From assembly GCA_016865935.1 (NCBI GenBank), contig VGOB01000032.1, positions 1-34,182 of the forward strand: 34,182 bases of DNA, read 5' to 3'. Source of the DNA: Chloroflexota bacterium. Lineage in GTDB: Bacteria > Chloroflexota > Anaerolineae > UBA4142. Position numbers and translations under genes: made by a program. The stretch's first letter is position 1. The number at the start of each line of letters is the position of its first letter. Positions 6,886 through 14,796 of this stretch are shown here, piece by piece. Under the pieces are notes generated by a model. It was given only the letters and a program-made list of their open reading frames with translations, was not told the DNA's origin and searched no databases.

Positions 6886-8052
6886 ATGTCTCTGCTCAAA
6901 AATCGTTATCTGCTTGCCGCCACGTTTGGTCATTTCAGCGTGGATATGTATTCGGGAATGTTGCCGCTGATTTTGCTCGCGCTGACGCCGCAACTGGGCT
7001 TGACGTATTCGCAAGTTGGGATCGCTTCGATGATCTATAGTCTGGCGGGATCGCTGAGTCAGCCGTTCTTCGGCTGGCTGGGCGATCAACGCGGCGCGCG
7101 TCCGATGGCGGTGCTGGGCGTCGCTGCGATCGCGATGACGGTCGGCATAATGCGATTCGTGGATAGTTACGCGATTCTGATCGCGCTGGCGATTGCCGCC
7201 GGGCTGGGCTCGGGCGCGTTTCATCCGCAAGGCGCGACGCTTGCCGCGCACGCGCCGAACGCGCAACGCGGCGCGGCGGCATCGGTGTTTATGCTGGGTG
7301 GCAACACCGGTTTCGCATTCGGTCCGATTTTCAACACGGCGATTTTCGCGATGACCGGCAATCATATGCCGGAGACGCTCGCCGCGTTGGGACTGGCGCA
7401 AGCCGCGATTGTGTACTGGGTGCTGGCGCACCAGCAATCGTTCCAGCGCGAAAAAACTGCGGCGTCGCCGCAAACGTTCCAGCGCGCGGCGATTAGCGTG
7501 ATCGTCGTCTTGATGTTTGTGATGTTCTTGCGTTCCTGGTTGCATTCGTCCGTCTCGACGTACGTGCCGCAGATGTTCAAATCGTTCGGCTATTCCAACG
7601 CGGACGCCGGAAATGTGCTGTTCAGCATTTTGCTGCCGCTGGCGATTGGCGGTTTGATCGGCGGAACGTTGTCCGACAAAATCGGACGGCGGCGCATTTT
7701 GATCGCGACGACGGTGTTGTGCGGTCCCTTGTTCTGGTTGTTGTTGCAAAGCAGCGGCGCGATGGTGTACGTGGTCGGCGCGTTGTTGGGCTTGGTGATG
7801 GGCGCATCAACGCCGGTGACGCTCGTGATGGCGCAATCGCTTGTGCCGCGCGGACTGGGCTTGATGTCCGGCATCGTCTTGGGATTCACGTTCATCGCGG
7901 GCGCGATTGGCGTCGCGATCAGCGGCGTGATCGCCGATCAGATCGGTTTGTTTCAAACGCTGAATCTCAACGCGATTTTGCCGGTGCTTGCCGCCGCGCT
8001 CGCGTTCTTGCTGCCGGACGATCGACCCGGTGTGGCGACGCAACGCGCGTAA
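6886..8052 (+). CDS. MFS transporter, fosmidomycin-resistance (Fsr)-like
   Basis: A 12-helix major facilitator of 388 residues. The ATG at 6886 has an AGGAAAG site 5-6 bases upstream; an ATG at 6865 lacks one. The N-terminus YLLAATFGHFSVDMYSGMLP is typical of the Fsr/YfnC group. Signature loops are present between helices 2 and 3 (GWLGDQRGARP) and in the second half (GGTLSDKIGRRR). Fsr exports fosmidomycin in E. coli; related proteins have undetermined substrates, so only drug or metabolite efflux can be suggested. The gene stands alone and is flanked closely by two copies of the same REP-like repeat (25 nt upstream, 5 nt downstream). Confidence 0.88.
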   Translation: MSLLKNRYLLAATFGHFSVDMYSGMLPLILLALTPQLGLTYSQVGIASMIYSLAGSLSQPFFGWLGDQRGARPMAVLGVAAIAMTVGIMRFVDSYAILIALAIAAGLGSGAFHPQGATLAAHAPNAQRGAAASVFMLGGNTGFAFGPIFNTAIFAMTGNHMPETLAALGLAQAAIVYWVLAHQQSFQREKTAASPQTFQRAAISVIVVLMFVMFLRSWLHSSVSTYVPQMFKSFGYSNADAGNVLFSILLPLAIGGLIGGTLSDKIGRRRILIATTVLCGPLFWLLLQSSGAMVYVVGALLGLVMGASTPVTLVMAQSLVPRGLGLMSGIVLGFTFIAGAIGVAISGVIADQIGLFQTLNLNAILPVLAAALAFLLPDDRPGVATQRA

Positions 8053-8057
8053 CATAT

Positions 8058-8129
8058 TGTCATTGCGAGCGAAGCGAAGCAATCCCCAAATCACAAGTTG
8101 GGGATTGCTTCGCTTCGCTCGCAATGACA
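8058..8129. repeat. REP-like inverted repeat, copy 2
   Basis: A nearly perfect hairpin: TGTCATTGCGAGCGAAGCGA and its reverse complement, with AGCAATCCCCA and TGGGGATTGCT inside. It fills the whole gap between the convergent MFS and amylase genes and may act as a transcript 3' end. Confidence 0.92.
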
Positions 8130-8131
8130 CC

Positions 8132-9583
8132 TCAACGCGTCGTCCACACTCTTCCTTCGCGTGCTTGAAGCGCGATGCCGCGCGCAAAACCATCTTGCAC
8201 GACGATTTCCTCGCGCGACCATTCCTCGATCAGGCGCGCGCCATTTTCCACTAGCCGATCCACGCGCAAGTCTAGCGTCACCGGCTCGCGTCCGGCGTTC
8301 AGCGCGACGATCACGGTCGGTGCGCCGGGCTGATGCCGCGCGAACGCGATCTCTTTGCTGTTGGCATACAACATCGTCAGCGCGCCGCGTCGTAACGCGG
8401 CGTATTTTTTTCGCAGCGCGGTTAACCGTTTGACGTAGACGATCATCGCGCGTCCGCGCGTGCTGGGTTCCCAAATCATCGCGCGGCGGCAATCCGGATC
8501 GCGGCGCCCCTCCAACGCGATTTCGTCGCCGTAATAAATCGTCGGCGCGCCGACGTAGCAGAACATTGTCAGTAGCGCGAGCTCGAGCGCGGTTGGATCG
8601 CCGCGCGCGATGGTGATAAAGCGCGCGGTGTCGTGGCTGTCGAGCAAGTTGAGTTGCGCGTGCGTGATCGCGCGCGGATACCAGGTCAGCAAATCGGTGA
8701 GCGTGCGCGCGAATTCTTCGCCGCTCATTGGCGTCACTGCGCCGTAGGATTGTTCCTGCAACAAATCGCGGCTGATGTCGTCAATGAAAAACGACAAGCA
8801 GGCGCGCGTGAATGGATAATTCATCACCGCGTCGAATTGATCGCCGCGCAGCCAACGATCACCGCGTTGCCAGATTTCACCGACGATGTACGCGTCGGGA
8901 TTTGCGTTTTTCACGCGGCGGCGAAACGCGCGCCAGAATTCGTCGTCATCAATTTCGCCCGGCACGTCGAGCCGCCAGCCGTCAATGCCGGCGCGAACCC
9001 AATGTTCGGCGACGCGAAATAAAAATTCGCGCACTTGCGGATTTTTGTGATTGAACTTGGGGAGCGCGGCAATGTTCCACCACGCGTCGTAGTTGGGATG
9101 CGCGTCGTACGCGCGCACGGGAAAGCCGTGAAAGTTGAACCAATCGCGGTACGGCGACGCCGCGCCATTTTCGAGCGCGTGGTTGAATTGATAGAAACCG
9201 CGACTCGCGTGATTGAACACGCCGTCGAGAATGACGCGGATGCCGCGCGCGTGCGCCGCGTCGAGCAGGGTTTTGAACGCGGCGTTTCCGCCGAGTAGCG
9301 GGTCAACTTGAAAATAGTCGTGCGTGTGGTAGCGATGATTCGACGCGGATTGGAAAATCGGATTGAAGTAGAGCGCGTTGATGCCGAGATCGCTCAAGTA
9401 ATCGAGATGCTCGACCACGCCGAGGAGATCGCCGCCCTTGAAACCAAAGTTGGTCGGCGGCGCGTCCCACGCTTCCAGGTTGTGCGGTTTTTCGACCGGC
9501 GTACTTTTCGCAAAACGATCGGGAAAGATTTGGTAAAAGATCGCGTCGTGAACCCAGTCGGGTGTTTGGATTTGGTCTGACAC
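8132..9583 (-). CDS. GH13 alpha-amylase / cyclomaltodextrinase-like
   Basis: Hydrolyses alpha-1,4-glucosidic bonds of starch- or maltodextrin-type substrates. About 483 residues from a GTG start with GGAG 5 nt upstream. A longer TTG start would add a doubtful tail. The (beta/alpha)8 barrel has all four GH13 regions: DGVFNH (about 120-125), GWRLDV (nucleophile D206), IVGEIW (acid/base E236) and LLDSHDT (D318). A short beta-sandwich domain C follows. There is no N-terminal CBM34 domain and no signal peptide, so it acts in the cytoplasm and may be monomeric. The PDRF...GGDLLGV start resembles neopullulanase or cyclomaltodextrinase. No sugar transporter lies next to it. Confidence 0.93.
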   Translation of the reverse strand: MSDQIQTPDWVHDAIFYQIFPDRFAKSTPVEKPHNLEAWDAPPTNFGFKGGDLLGVVEHLDYLSDLGINALYFNPIFQSASNHRYHTHDYFQVDPLLGGNAAFKTLLDAAHARGIRVILDGVFNHASRGFYQFNHALENGAASPYRDWFNFHGFPVRAYDAHPNYDAWWNIAALPKFNHKNPQVREFLFRVAEHWVRAGIDGWRLDVPGEIDDDEFWRAFRRRVKNANPDAYIVGEIWQRGDRWLRGDQFDAVMNYPFTRACLSFFIDDISRDLLQEQSYGAVTPMSGEEFARTLTDLLTWYPRAITHAQLNLLDSHDTARFITIARGDPTALELALLTMFCYVGAPTIYYGDEIALEGRRDPDCRRAMIWEPSTRGRAMIVYVKRLTALRKKYAALRRGALTMLYANSKEIAFARHQPGAPTVIVALNAGREPVTLDLRVDRLVENGARLIEEWSREEIVVQDGFARGIALQAREGRVWTTR

Positions 9584-9615
9584 ACATACTCCTGCAGTGA
9601 AAAATAGCGGGCGCA

Positions 9616-9645
9616 ATAATAGCATTGATTGAAGGATGTGTCCAA
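9616..9645 (-). promoter_or_regulatory. Promoter of the amylase gene
   Basis: Minus strand TTGGAC (9645-9640), 18-bp spacer, TATTAT (9621-9616) preceded by TGC (extended -10). Confidence 0.5.
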
Positions 9646-9658
9646 TCCTAAAAGACAG

Positions 9659-9689
9659 AAACCAGATTTCTTTACGAAACCTGGTTTTT
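9659..9689 (-). terminator. Probable terminator of the metal-protein cluster
   Basis: Stem AAACCAG / CTGGTTT with a 15-nt loop. The stem overlaps the last codons of the metal-binding gene and is followed on the minus strand by a T-rich stretch. On the plus strand a T-run also follows, so it may work in both directions. Confidence 0.5.
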
Positions 9690-9866
9690 GTTTTCCACTT
9701 GCTCTGCCGCTTTCACCTGCTCCAGCAAATTCTCTTCGATCAGAAACTCGTACACCGCGAGACAACCCGTGCAGCAGAAATTCAGTTCGCGCCCGCCAAT
9801 CGTTTTTGTGACGGGATGTTTGGTTTCCGCGCCGCAATGTTCACAGCGCACCACGTCTTTTACCAT
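9672..9866 (-). CDS. Stand-alone P-type ATPase metal-binding domain protein
   Basis: A 64-residue protein with C8xxC11 (CEHCG) and a C31-C32-x-x-C35 motif (FCCTGC) followed by LAVYEFL. This is the pattern of the putative metal-binding domain found at the N-terminus of FixI/CcoI-type copper ATPases (Pfam ATPase-cat_bd). Here it is a complete small protein with its own start, and no ATPase follows. It may carry copper or another soft metal to a partner. It overlaps the TauE/SafE-like gene by 7 bp, so the two are translationally coupled. Confidence 0.75.
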   Translation of the reverse strand: MVKDVVRCEHCGAETKHPVTKTIGGRELNFCCTGCLAVYEFLIEENLLEQVKAAEQVENKNQVS

Positions 9867-10585
9867 AACATCACCGGCCCGATCGTGAGCGACGGAATGA
9901 TGTGCATTGCCGCGAGTCCGCGCAAGATCATTTGCGCGCCGAAGAAAAAGATGATCAGCGCGGCGACCTTCATCAAGCGACCACGCAGTTGTGGCGCGAG
10001 CGCGCCGGACGCCAGCCCAAAACCAAGCAACGTTGGGATCGTGCCCAAGCCGAATGCGATCATCGTCAGCGCGCCGTCCCACGGCGTGGCGGTGCTTGCC
10101 GCATTCATCAGCATTGCAAAAACCAGACCGCACGGCAACAAGCCCCACAGCAAGCCCAACGCCAAACTGCTCCACGCGCTCGCACTGCCGAACAATCCTT
10201 TCATCCGCCCCATCGGCGATCCAGTGAGCGACGCGAGCGCGACTTTGATCGGCGGCAGAACGCCGAGCAGACTCAAGCCGATCAACAACATCGCGCCGCC
10301 GACGAGGATCGAGAACGCGCCTTGCCATCCGGCGAATCCGCTGGCTTGTTCCAAGAGCGCGCCTGCCGCGCCCACCACCGCGCCGAGCAACGCGTACGTC
10401 GTGATGCGTCCGAGATGCACCGGCAACAGTGATGCGACACGCGTGCCCAGTCCTGGGTTTGCTCCGGCAAGCGCGGGACGCCGCGCGGAATAAATCGCGA
10501 CGATGCCGCCGCACATTCCGAGACAATGCCCCACACTGCTGATCAAGCCGGTGACGAACGCGACGATCAAATTCCCGAAAATCAT
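9860..10585 (-). CDS. TauE/SafE-like (DsbD_2/UreH-type) membrane protein
   Basis: A 241-residue inner-membrane protein with about six helices. The N-terminal GHCLGMCGG (C21, C25) and the central GLLPCGLVFA (PCG about 151-153) are hallmarks of the 'cytochrome c biogenesis/SafE' family. That family includes proteins encoded beside ccoGHIS and copper-handling genes. The paired Cys-containing helices suggest metal passage or thiol transfer. It sits between a FixH/YtkA-like gene and a FixI-type metal-binding domain, which supports a role in copper supply or oxidase assembly. The ATG start has no strong ribosome site. Confidence 0.8.
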   Translation of the reverse strand: MIFGNLIVAFVTGLISSVGHCLGMCGGIVAIYSARRPALAGANPGLGTRVASLLPVHLGRITTYALLGAVVGAAGALLEQASGFAGWQGAFSILVGGAMLLIGLSLLGVLPPIKVALASLTGSPMGRMKGLFGSASAWSSLALGLLWGLLPCGLVFAMLMNAASTATPWDGALTMIAFGLGTIPTLLGFGLASGALAPQLRGRLMKVAALIIFFFGAQMILRGLAAMHIIPSLTIGPVMLW

Positions 10586-10598
10586 TTTACACCCAAAG

Positions 10599-10667
10599 TT
10601 GTCATTTCGAGCGCAGCGAGAAATCTTGGCGCGAGATTTATCCTCACTGCGCTCGTCGAAATGACAA
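10599..10667. repeat. REP-like inverted repeat, variant copy 3
   Basis: Begins TTGTCATTTCGAGCGCAGCG and ends with a nearly complementary GCTCGTCGAAATGACAA. It is related to copies 1 and 2 but has TTTCGAG in place of TTGCGAG. It fills the gap between the FixH-like and SafE-like genes of one apparent operon, so it would be transcribed. Confidence 0.85.
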
Positions 10668-10669
10668 CA

Positions 10670-11248
10670 TCACAGCCACAACTTGAAGTACGCGGTTTGC
10701 TTTTCCGAGCCGCGTTCGATAATCACCGCGATTTGCCAATCGCCGCGCATCGTGAATCGTCCCAGCGCGCGATACTTGCCGGAGCCGAGCGATTGCGTGG
10801 GCGGTTGGTTGTCCGGCATCCACATCGAAGGCATCGTCAGATCGAGCGAGACTTTGGCGTCCGACACCGCGTTTCCTTTTTCATCCGTGATCGCGATATC
10901 GAAAGTGGTTTGTTGGAACGAGACCGGCGGGTACGGCGTCAGCGCGAGCGTCACGTTCCAGGTTCCGGCTTTTTGTGTTGATGCGTTCGCGGACGACACG
11001 CCAGATGATGGCGCGGCAGGTGCGGTTGATGGTGCGGCGGGCGCGGTCTGATCCGGCGATGCAAATCCGCCGGGCTGAGAATTTTGATTGCCCATCATTC
11101 CGCGCCCCATTCCACGACCCGGTCCGTATGTTGCCGAGTTGTTGGCGGCTTGGGCTTGCCCCATCGAATACGCGGCAAAGGCAACGCCCGCGACGACCAG
11201 CAGAACGATCATCGCGAGCGTGAGTCCCAAAAGTGTATGACGTTTCAC
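10670..11248 (-). CDS. FixH/YtkA-like membrane-anchored protein
   Basis: 192 residues from GTG at 11248, with GGAGGG 5-6 nt upstream; this site decides the start. One N-terminal membrane helix (about 6-28) is followed by a Gly/Met/Pro/Ala-rich linker (about 40-85, including GRGMGRGMMG, a possible metal-binding Met patch). An extracytoplasmic immunoglobulin-like YtkA/FixH domain (about 95-190) follows, with TPYPPV, DLTMPSMWMP and GRFTMRGDWQI. FixH proteins help assemble cbb3-type oxidases, and YtkA-like domains occur in copper-handling proteins. It is the first gene of the cluster with the SafE-like and metal-binding genes. Confidence 0.8.
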   Translation of the reverse strand: MKRHTLLGLTLAMIVLLVVAGVAFAAYSMGQAQAANNSATYGPGRGMGRGMMGNQNSQPGGFASPDQTAPAAPSTAPAAPSSGVSSANASTQKAGTWNVTLALTPYPPVSFQQTTFDIAITDEKGNAVSDAKVSLDLTMPSMWMPDNQPPTQSLGSGKYRALGRFTMRGDWQIAVIIERGSEKQTAYFKLWL

Positions 11249-11275
11249 TATGTCCCTCCACAATAGAGTAAAACG

Positions 11276-11284
11276 ATCATACCA
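11276..11284 (-). promoter_or_regulatory. Extended -10 for the FixH-like gene
   Basis: Minus strand TGGTATGAT (TATGAT at 11281-11276), about 28 bp before the GTG start. No good -35 is visible. Confidence 0.45.
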
Positions 11285-11341
11285 GAAAAGTATGAAAACC
11301 GCGTGAAGGGAGGATGAGAAACGTATGAAAAAGATAAGAGA

Positions 11342-12139
11342 TTATTTTCGATACGCGACGCGCAAGCCGGTATCGTCGCTGAGATGAATTGCCGCCGCCC
11401 AACTGCGGTACGCGCAACGACAGATCGCTTTGGTGCCGCGATACGATCCGCCGCGCAACACGCGTTGCTCGTTGCCCTTGAGGCGCGACGGCTCGTTCGT
11501 CACTTGCAGACCCCACCGTTCGACCCAGGGCAGATGCTGTCCATCGGCAAGTTGCAGCAATTCGCGCCCGTCGTCCGCGCGATAGGGATACTTGCTGAAC
11601 ATCGAGAAACACCACTCGCTCACATTGCCGACGAGATCGGCGACGCCGTACGGACTCGCGCCCTCCGTCGCAAAACGCGCGACCGGCGTCGTGTTATTCA
11701 ATTTCGATTCAAACGTATTCGCGCGATTCGCTTCCCACTGATTGCCCCAGGGATAAACGCGTCCGTCCGCGCCGCGCGCGGCTTTTTCCCATTCTGGTTC
11801 CAATGGCAGACGGATCGGTAACTGCAAAACTTCTGACGCCCAGTTGCAGAACGCGAGACAATCGTGAAAGTTGACGCCGCCGACGGGATGATCCGCTTTG
11901 CCATCCGGCATCTTTCCATCGCGCCAAAATTTCGGCGCGCGATGTCCGGTTGCCGCGCAGAACGCGGCGTACTGCGCGTTCGTCACCGGCAAGCGCGCGA
12001 TGTAAAAATCGGGCAGCGCTAATTTGTGTTGCGGCGTTTCATCCGGTTCGATGTCCACGCCGCGCCCGGGCATCGTGCCGACGATGAATTCGCCGGCGGG
12101 AATTCTCACAAAGTCGAAATTGAGTTGAGGATTGAACAT
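11342..12139 (-). CDS. FGE-sulfatase (SUMF1-like) domain protein
   Basis: 265 residues from ATG at 12139, preceded by GGAGAAGACA. A TTG 18 bases upstream is repeat-derived and rejected. The whole protein is one FGE domain: FVRIPAGEFIVG, the PVTNAQYAAFC segment, HPVGGVNFHDCLAFCNW, RLPLEPEWEKAARG, YPWGN, NVSEWC and the C-terminal VLRGGSYRG. Family members make formylglycine in sulfatases or oxidise other substrates, and many are unexplained. The C-terminal Cys (ICRCAYRS) is placed as in the catalytic pair of true FGEs, but whether both catalytic Cys are present needs alignment. No sulfatase lies nearby. Confidence 0.88.
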   Translation of the reverse strand: MFNPQLNFDFVRIPAGEFIVGTMPGRGVDIEPDETPQHKLALPDFYIARLPVTNAQYAAFCAATGHRAPKFWRDGKMPDGKADHPVGGVNFHDCLAFCNWASEVLQLPIRLPLEPEWEKAARGADGRVYPWGNQWEANRANTFESKLNNTTPVARFATEGASPYGVADLVGNVSEWCFSMFSKYPYRADDGRELLQLADGQHLPWVERWGLQVTNEPSRLKGNEQRVLRGGSYRGTKAICRCAYRSWAAAIHLSDDTGLRVAYRK

Positions 12140-12151
12140 TGTCTTCTCCGT

Positions 12152-12207
12152 GTTCAAGGTTCAAAGTTAAACCTTGAACTTTGAACCTTGAACTTTTAAC
12201 TTTGAAC
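12152..12207. repeat. Heptamer array between rimO and the FGE-like gene
   Basis: Three units in one orientation (GTTCAAG, GTTCAAA, GTTAAAC) and five in the other (CTTGAAC, TTTGAAC, CTTGAAC, TTTTAAC, TTTGAAC), forming a hairpin. The rimO stop codon and last three codons lie inside the array. Confidence 0.9.
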
Positions 12208-13503
12208 TTGTCCCACCAAGTCGTACTCCATCGCCCGCGTGATTTTCACGCGCGCGAATGTTCCGATGGGTAGTTCTTTCTGGACGAGGATGACGCCGTC
12301 CACTTCCGGCGCATCGCGGTACGACCGCGCAATCGTCATGCCCTCGCCAAAACCCTCGACGAGCACGCGCATTTCTCTGCCGATGCACTGTTGGTTCTTT
12401 GCGAGCGAAATTTTTTGTTGCAGCGCCATCGCGCGTTCGCGCCGGTATTTTTTTGTTTTGCCCGGAACTTGATCCGGCAGCGTGGCGGCGAGCGTGCCAT
12501 CTTCGCGCGAGAATTCAAAAACGCCCACGCGGTCGAACTGCTGTTCTTCCAAGAAATCGAGGAGCGCGGCGTATTCGTCTTCCGTTTCGCCGGGAAAGCC
12601 GACGATAAAGGTCGTGCGAATCGCAAGATCGGGCAGCGCGGCGCGCAACGCGCGCAACATTTCGCGCGTGACCGCGATGCTCGGGCGTTTCATTCGCGCG
12701 AGCGTCTCGGGATGCGCGTGTTGGAGCGGCACGTCAAGGTAATGCGCCACTTGCGGATAGCGCGCCATCATTTCGATCAGGCGCGGCGTGATATGTCCGG
12801 GAAACGCGTACATCAGGCGAAGCCAGCGCAATCCGTCAACTTCGGTGCAAAGTTTTTCGATGAGCGTCGCGAGCGCGTCCCGATCGCCAAAATCCCAACC
12901 ATACGCGGTCGTGTCTTGCGCGACGAGAATGATTTCTTGCGCGCCCTGCGCGATCAGATCGCGCGCTTCGGCGATGACCGCGTCCTGGGTCTTGCTGCGC
13001 TGCGCGCCTTTGATCGCCGGGATGATGCAGAACGCGCAGGGACGATCACAGCCATCGGCGATTTTCAGGTACGCGCTGGGACCTTGGGGCTGGCGCGGCA
13101 CGCGCGCGATGATCGCGCGTGCGCCTGGCGTTTCCGTGTATGCCGACGCGCGCCAATCGCCCGCCAGTTGCTCGATCACGCGCGGCAAGGCGAGCCACTG
13201 TCCGGCATCCAGCACCGCGTCGACGCGCGGAATTTCGCGCCGGATCGTTTCGCCATAGCGCGCGATCAAACAGCCGACCGCGATCAAAAATTGATCGGCG
13301 CGTTTGAGTTTGGCGAGCGCGCGCAACGCGTCGAGCGATTCGCGGCGCGACGCTTGCAAGAATCCACAGGTATTGACGATCAGAATATCGGCGGCGTCTG
13401 CTTGATCGACGCGCGTCATTCCGGCTTGCGCGAGCAGCGCGCCAATGCCGTCGGAATCGGCGATGTTTTTGGCGCAACCGAGGGTGAGCAGATGGTATCG
13501 CAT
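12196..13503 (-). CDS. rimO: Ribosomal protein S12 methylthiotransferase RimO
   Basis: A radical-SAM enzyme that methylthiolates the conserved Asp of ribosomal protein uS12 using two [4Fe-4S] clusters. The N-terminal UPF0004 domain has its three cluster cysteines (C10, C46, C78). The radical-SAM CxxxCxxC is C152, C156, C159 in ADGCDRPCAFC. Typical RimO segments follow: IIPAIKG, LVAQDTTAYG, YLDVPLQH and FIVGFPGETEDEY. A C-terminal TRAM domain (about 370-435) binds the substrate. Length 435 is normal. It starts one base after the RodZ-like gene, so they are co-transcribed. The last residues (VQS and stop) come from a heptamer repeat, which has replaced the native C-terminus. Confidence 0.96.
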   Translation of the reverse strand: MRYHLLTLGCAKNIADSDGIGALLAQAGMTRVDQADAADILIVNTCGFLQASRRESLDALRALAKLKRADQFLIAVGCLIARYGETIRREIPRVDAVLDAGQWLALPRVIEQLAGDWRASAYTETPGARAIIARVPRQPQGPSAYLKIADGCDRPCAFCIIPAIKGAQRSKTQDAVIAEARDLIAQGAQEIILVAQDTTAYGWDFGDRDALATLIEKLCTEVDGLRWLRLMYAFPGHITPRLIEMMARYPQVAHYLDVPLQHAHPETLARMKRPSIAVTREMLRALRAALPDLAIRTTFIVGFPGETEDEYAALLDFLEEQQFDRVGVFEFSREDGTLAATLPDQVPGKTKKYRRERAMALQQKISLAKNQQCIGREMRVLVEGFGEGMTIARSYRDAPEVDGVILVQKELPIGTFARVKITRAMEYDLVGQVQS

Positions 13504-13504
13504 T

Positions 13505-14680
13505 TCAGAACGGTGTGAGCGTCGGCGTCGGCGAAAAGCGCGACAGGGTGGGCACGATCCGTGGCGTGGCGGCGGGCAGCGCGGCAGGCGCGTCTGGCGT
13601 CATCGGAATCGGCGTGCCTTTATCGTTGAGCGACCATTGCCGTTCGAGCGCGCGCGTCTCTGAAAAATTGCGCGGCGCGAACCAATTCGATTTGCCATTC
13701 AGCTCAATCGTCGCGCCTTTGGGATTTTCGATTTGGACGTACAACGTCTCGCGCGCGCTCCACGAACGCGTGGTCCCGGGCGCCACTGCGCCGTTGAAAA
13801 CCAGGATGCCGTCAATGCCGACTTGAAGCGTGATCGGTTGCGTCACTTCGATCACATCGAGATTCAAACTGCCGGAAGATTCGGACGCGGGACGCGTTGC
13901 GCGGAGCGTAGCCGTGGGCGCGCCGATTGCCGGAGGCGGTAGCGCGGTCGCGCCGAGGGTTGGAATCGCCGTTGGAACGGTGCCGGGGCGCACGGTCGGC
14001 GTGCGCGTGGGCGCGGCGCGCGTCGGCGTGTTCGTTTTTCCTGCCGCCAGATCGGAAATGATCGGCGCGAATTGCGTCAGCGCGATCACCGCGCCGATCA
14101 AACAAACGCAGACGACGCCGACGCCAATCGCGATGATCACCGGCAGCGGCGCGGGGCGGCGCGTAAAGTGCGCGCGCGATCCGGGTTCTTCCGTTGCGTC
14201 AATCGCAAGCGTGGGCGCGAAAGATTCCGGCGGCGCGAGTGATTCGGGTGGCGCGGCGGGTTCGGGCAAACTGGGTTTGCGCGCGGGCGGGCGCGGAAGC
14301 GGCGGGCGCAGAGATGGCAAACGAATCGCGGCGGGTTTGCGGATCGGTTCGGCGGGCGGCATAGTCACGGCGGGCGCGTCGCTTACACTGGGTGCAGAAG
14401 GTTCGGGTGGTGGCGGCGGCGCGGCGGCGCGCGGTGGACGCGGCGCCGGAGCCCGGTCGGCGATGTAGAGCGCGAGCATTTCGTCCGAGTCCAGGTCGAG
14501 GTACGTCGCGTACGTGCGAATCAAGCCGCGCAAAAACGGTTCGGGCGGCAAACTCGCATAATCGCCCTTTTCCAGCGCGTCGATCACGGCGGCGCGGATG
14601 CGCGTATCCATTTCGACTTGGAGCGGCGCGATGCCGCGCTGCTCGCGCGTCTGCTGAAGGCGTTCACCGAGAAGTGACAT
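13505..14680 (-). CDS. RodZ-like HTH membrane protein
   Basis: 391 residues from ATG at 14680. A GTG 24 bases upstream would add residues before the HTH. Order: a Cro/CI-type HTH_25 domain (about 3-75, LLGERLQQTREQRGI, with FLRGLIRTYATYLDLD); a long Pro/Ala-rich linker; one membrane helix (PVIIAIGVGVVCVCLIGAVI, about 170-195); a Thr/Pro-rich spacer; and a C-terminal DUF4115 domain (about 270-350) ending in ELNGKSNWF. RodZ links MreB to the cell-wall machinery. Many Chloroflexota homologues occur without rod-shape genes and may have other roles. It is divergent from an LCP protein, another envelope gene, and precedes rimO by one base. Confidence 0.85.
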   Translation of the reverse strand: MSLLGERLQQTREQRGIAPLQVEMDTRIRAAVIDALEKGDYASLPPEPFLRGLIRTYATYLDLDSDEMLALYIADRAPAPRPPRAAAPPPPPEPSAPSVSDAPAVTMPPAEPIRKPAAIRLPSLRPPLPRPPARKPSLPEPAAPPESLAPPESFAPTLAIDATEEPGSRAHFTRRPAPLPVIIAIGVGVVCVCLIGAVIALTQFAPIISDLAAGKTNTPTRAAPTRTPTVRPGTVPTAIPTLGATALPPPAIGAPTATLRATRPASESSGSLNLDVIEVTQPITLQVGIDGILVFNGAVAPGTTRSWSARETLYVQIENPKGATIELNGKSNWFAPRNFSETRALERQWSLNDKGTPIPMTPDAPAALPAATPRIVPTLSRFSPTPTLTPF

Positions 14681-14743
14681 TGTGATTCGGGCGCAGTTTA
14701 CCACAAAAGTAGCGAAATACCAAAGAAGTTCGCAAGCGGGATT

Positions 14744-14772
14744 TTGTCTCTGCGGATTGATTGTGCTATAAT
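14744..14772 (+). promoter_or_regulatory. Promoter of the LCP gene
   Basis: TTGTCT (14744-14749), 17-bp spacer, TATAAT (14767-14772), with TGC just before the -10. This is one of the clearest sigma70-type promoters in the window. Confidence 0.85.
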
Positions 14773-14796
14773 TCGATCAGAATGTACGGAGCTGGA

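Noticed and set aside
9584..9625. Amylase start at TTG 9625
   Set aside because: The extra 14 residues lie before a good GGAG-GTG start and show no signal peptide.
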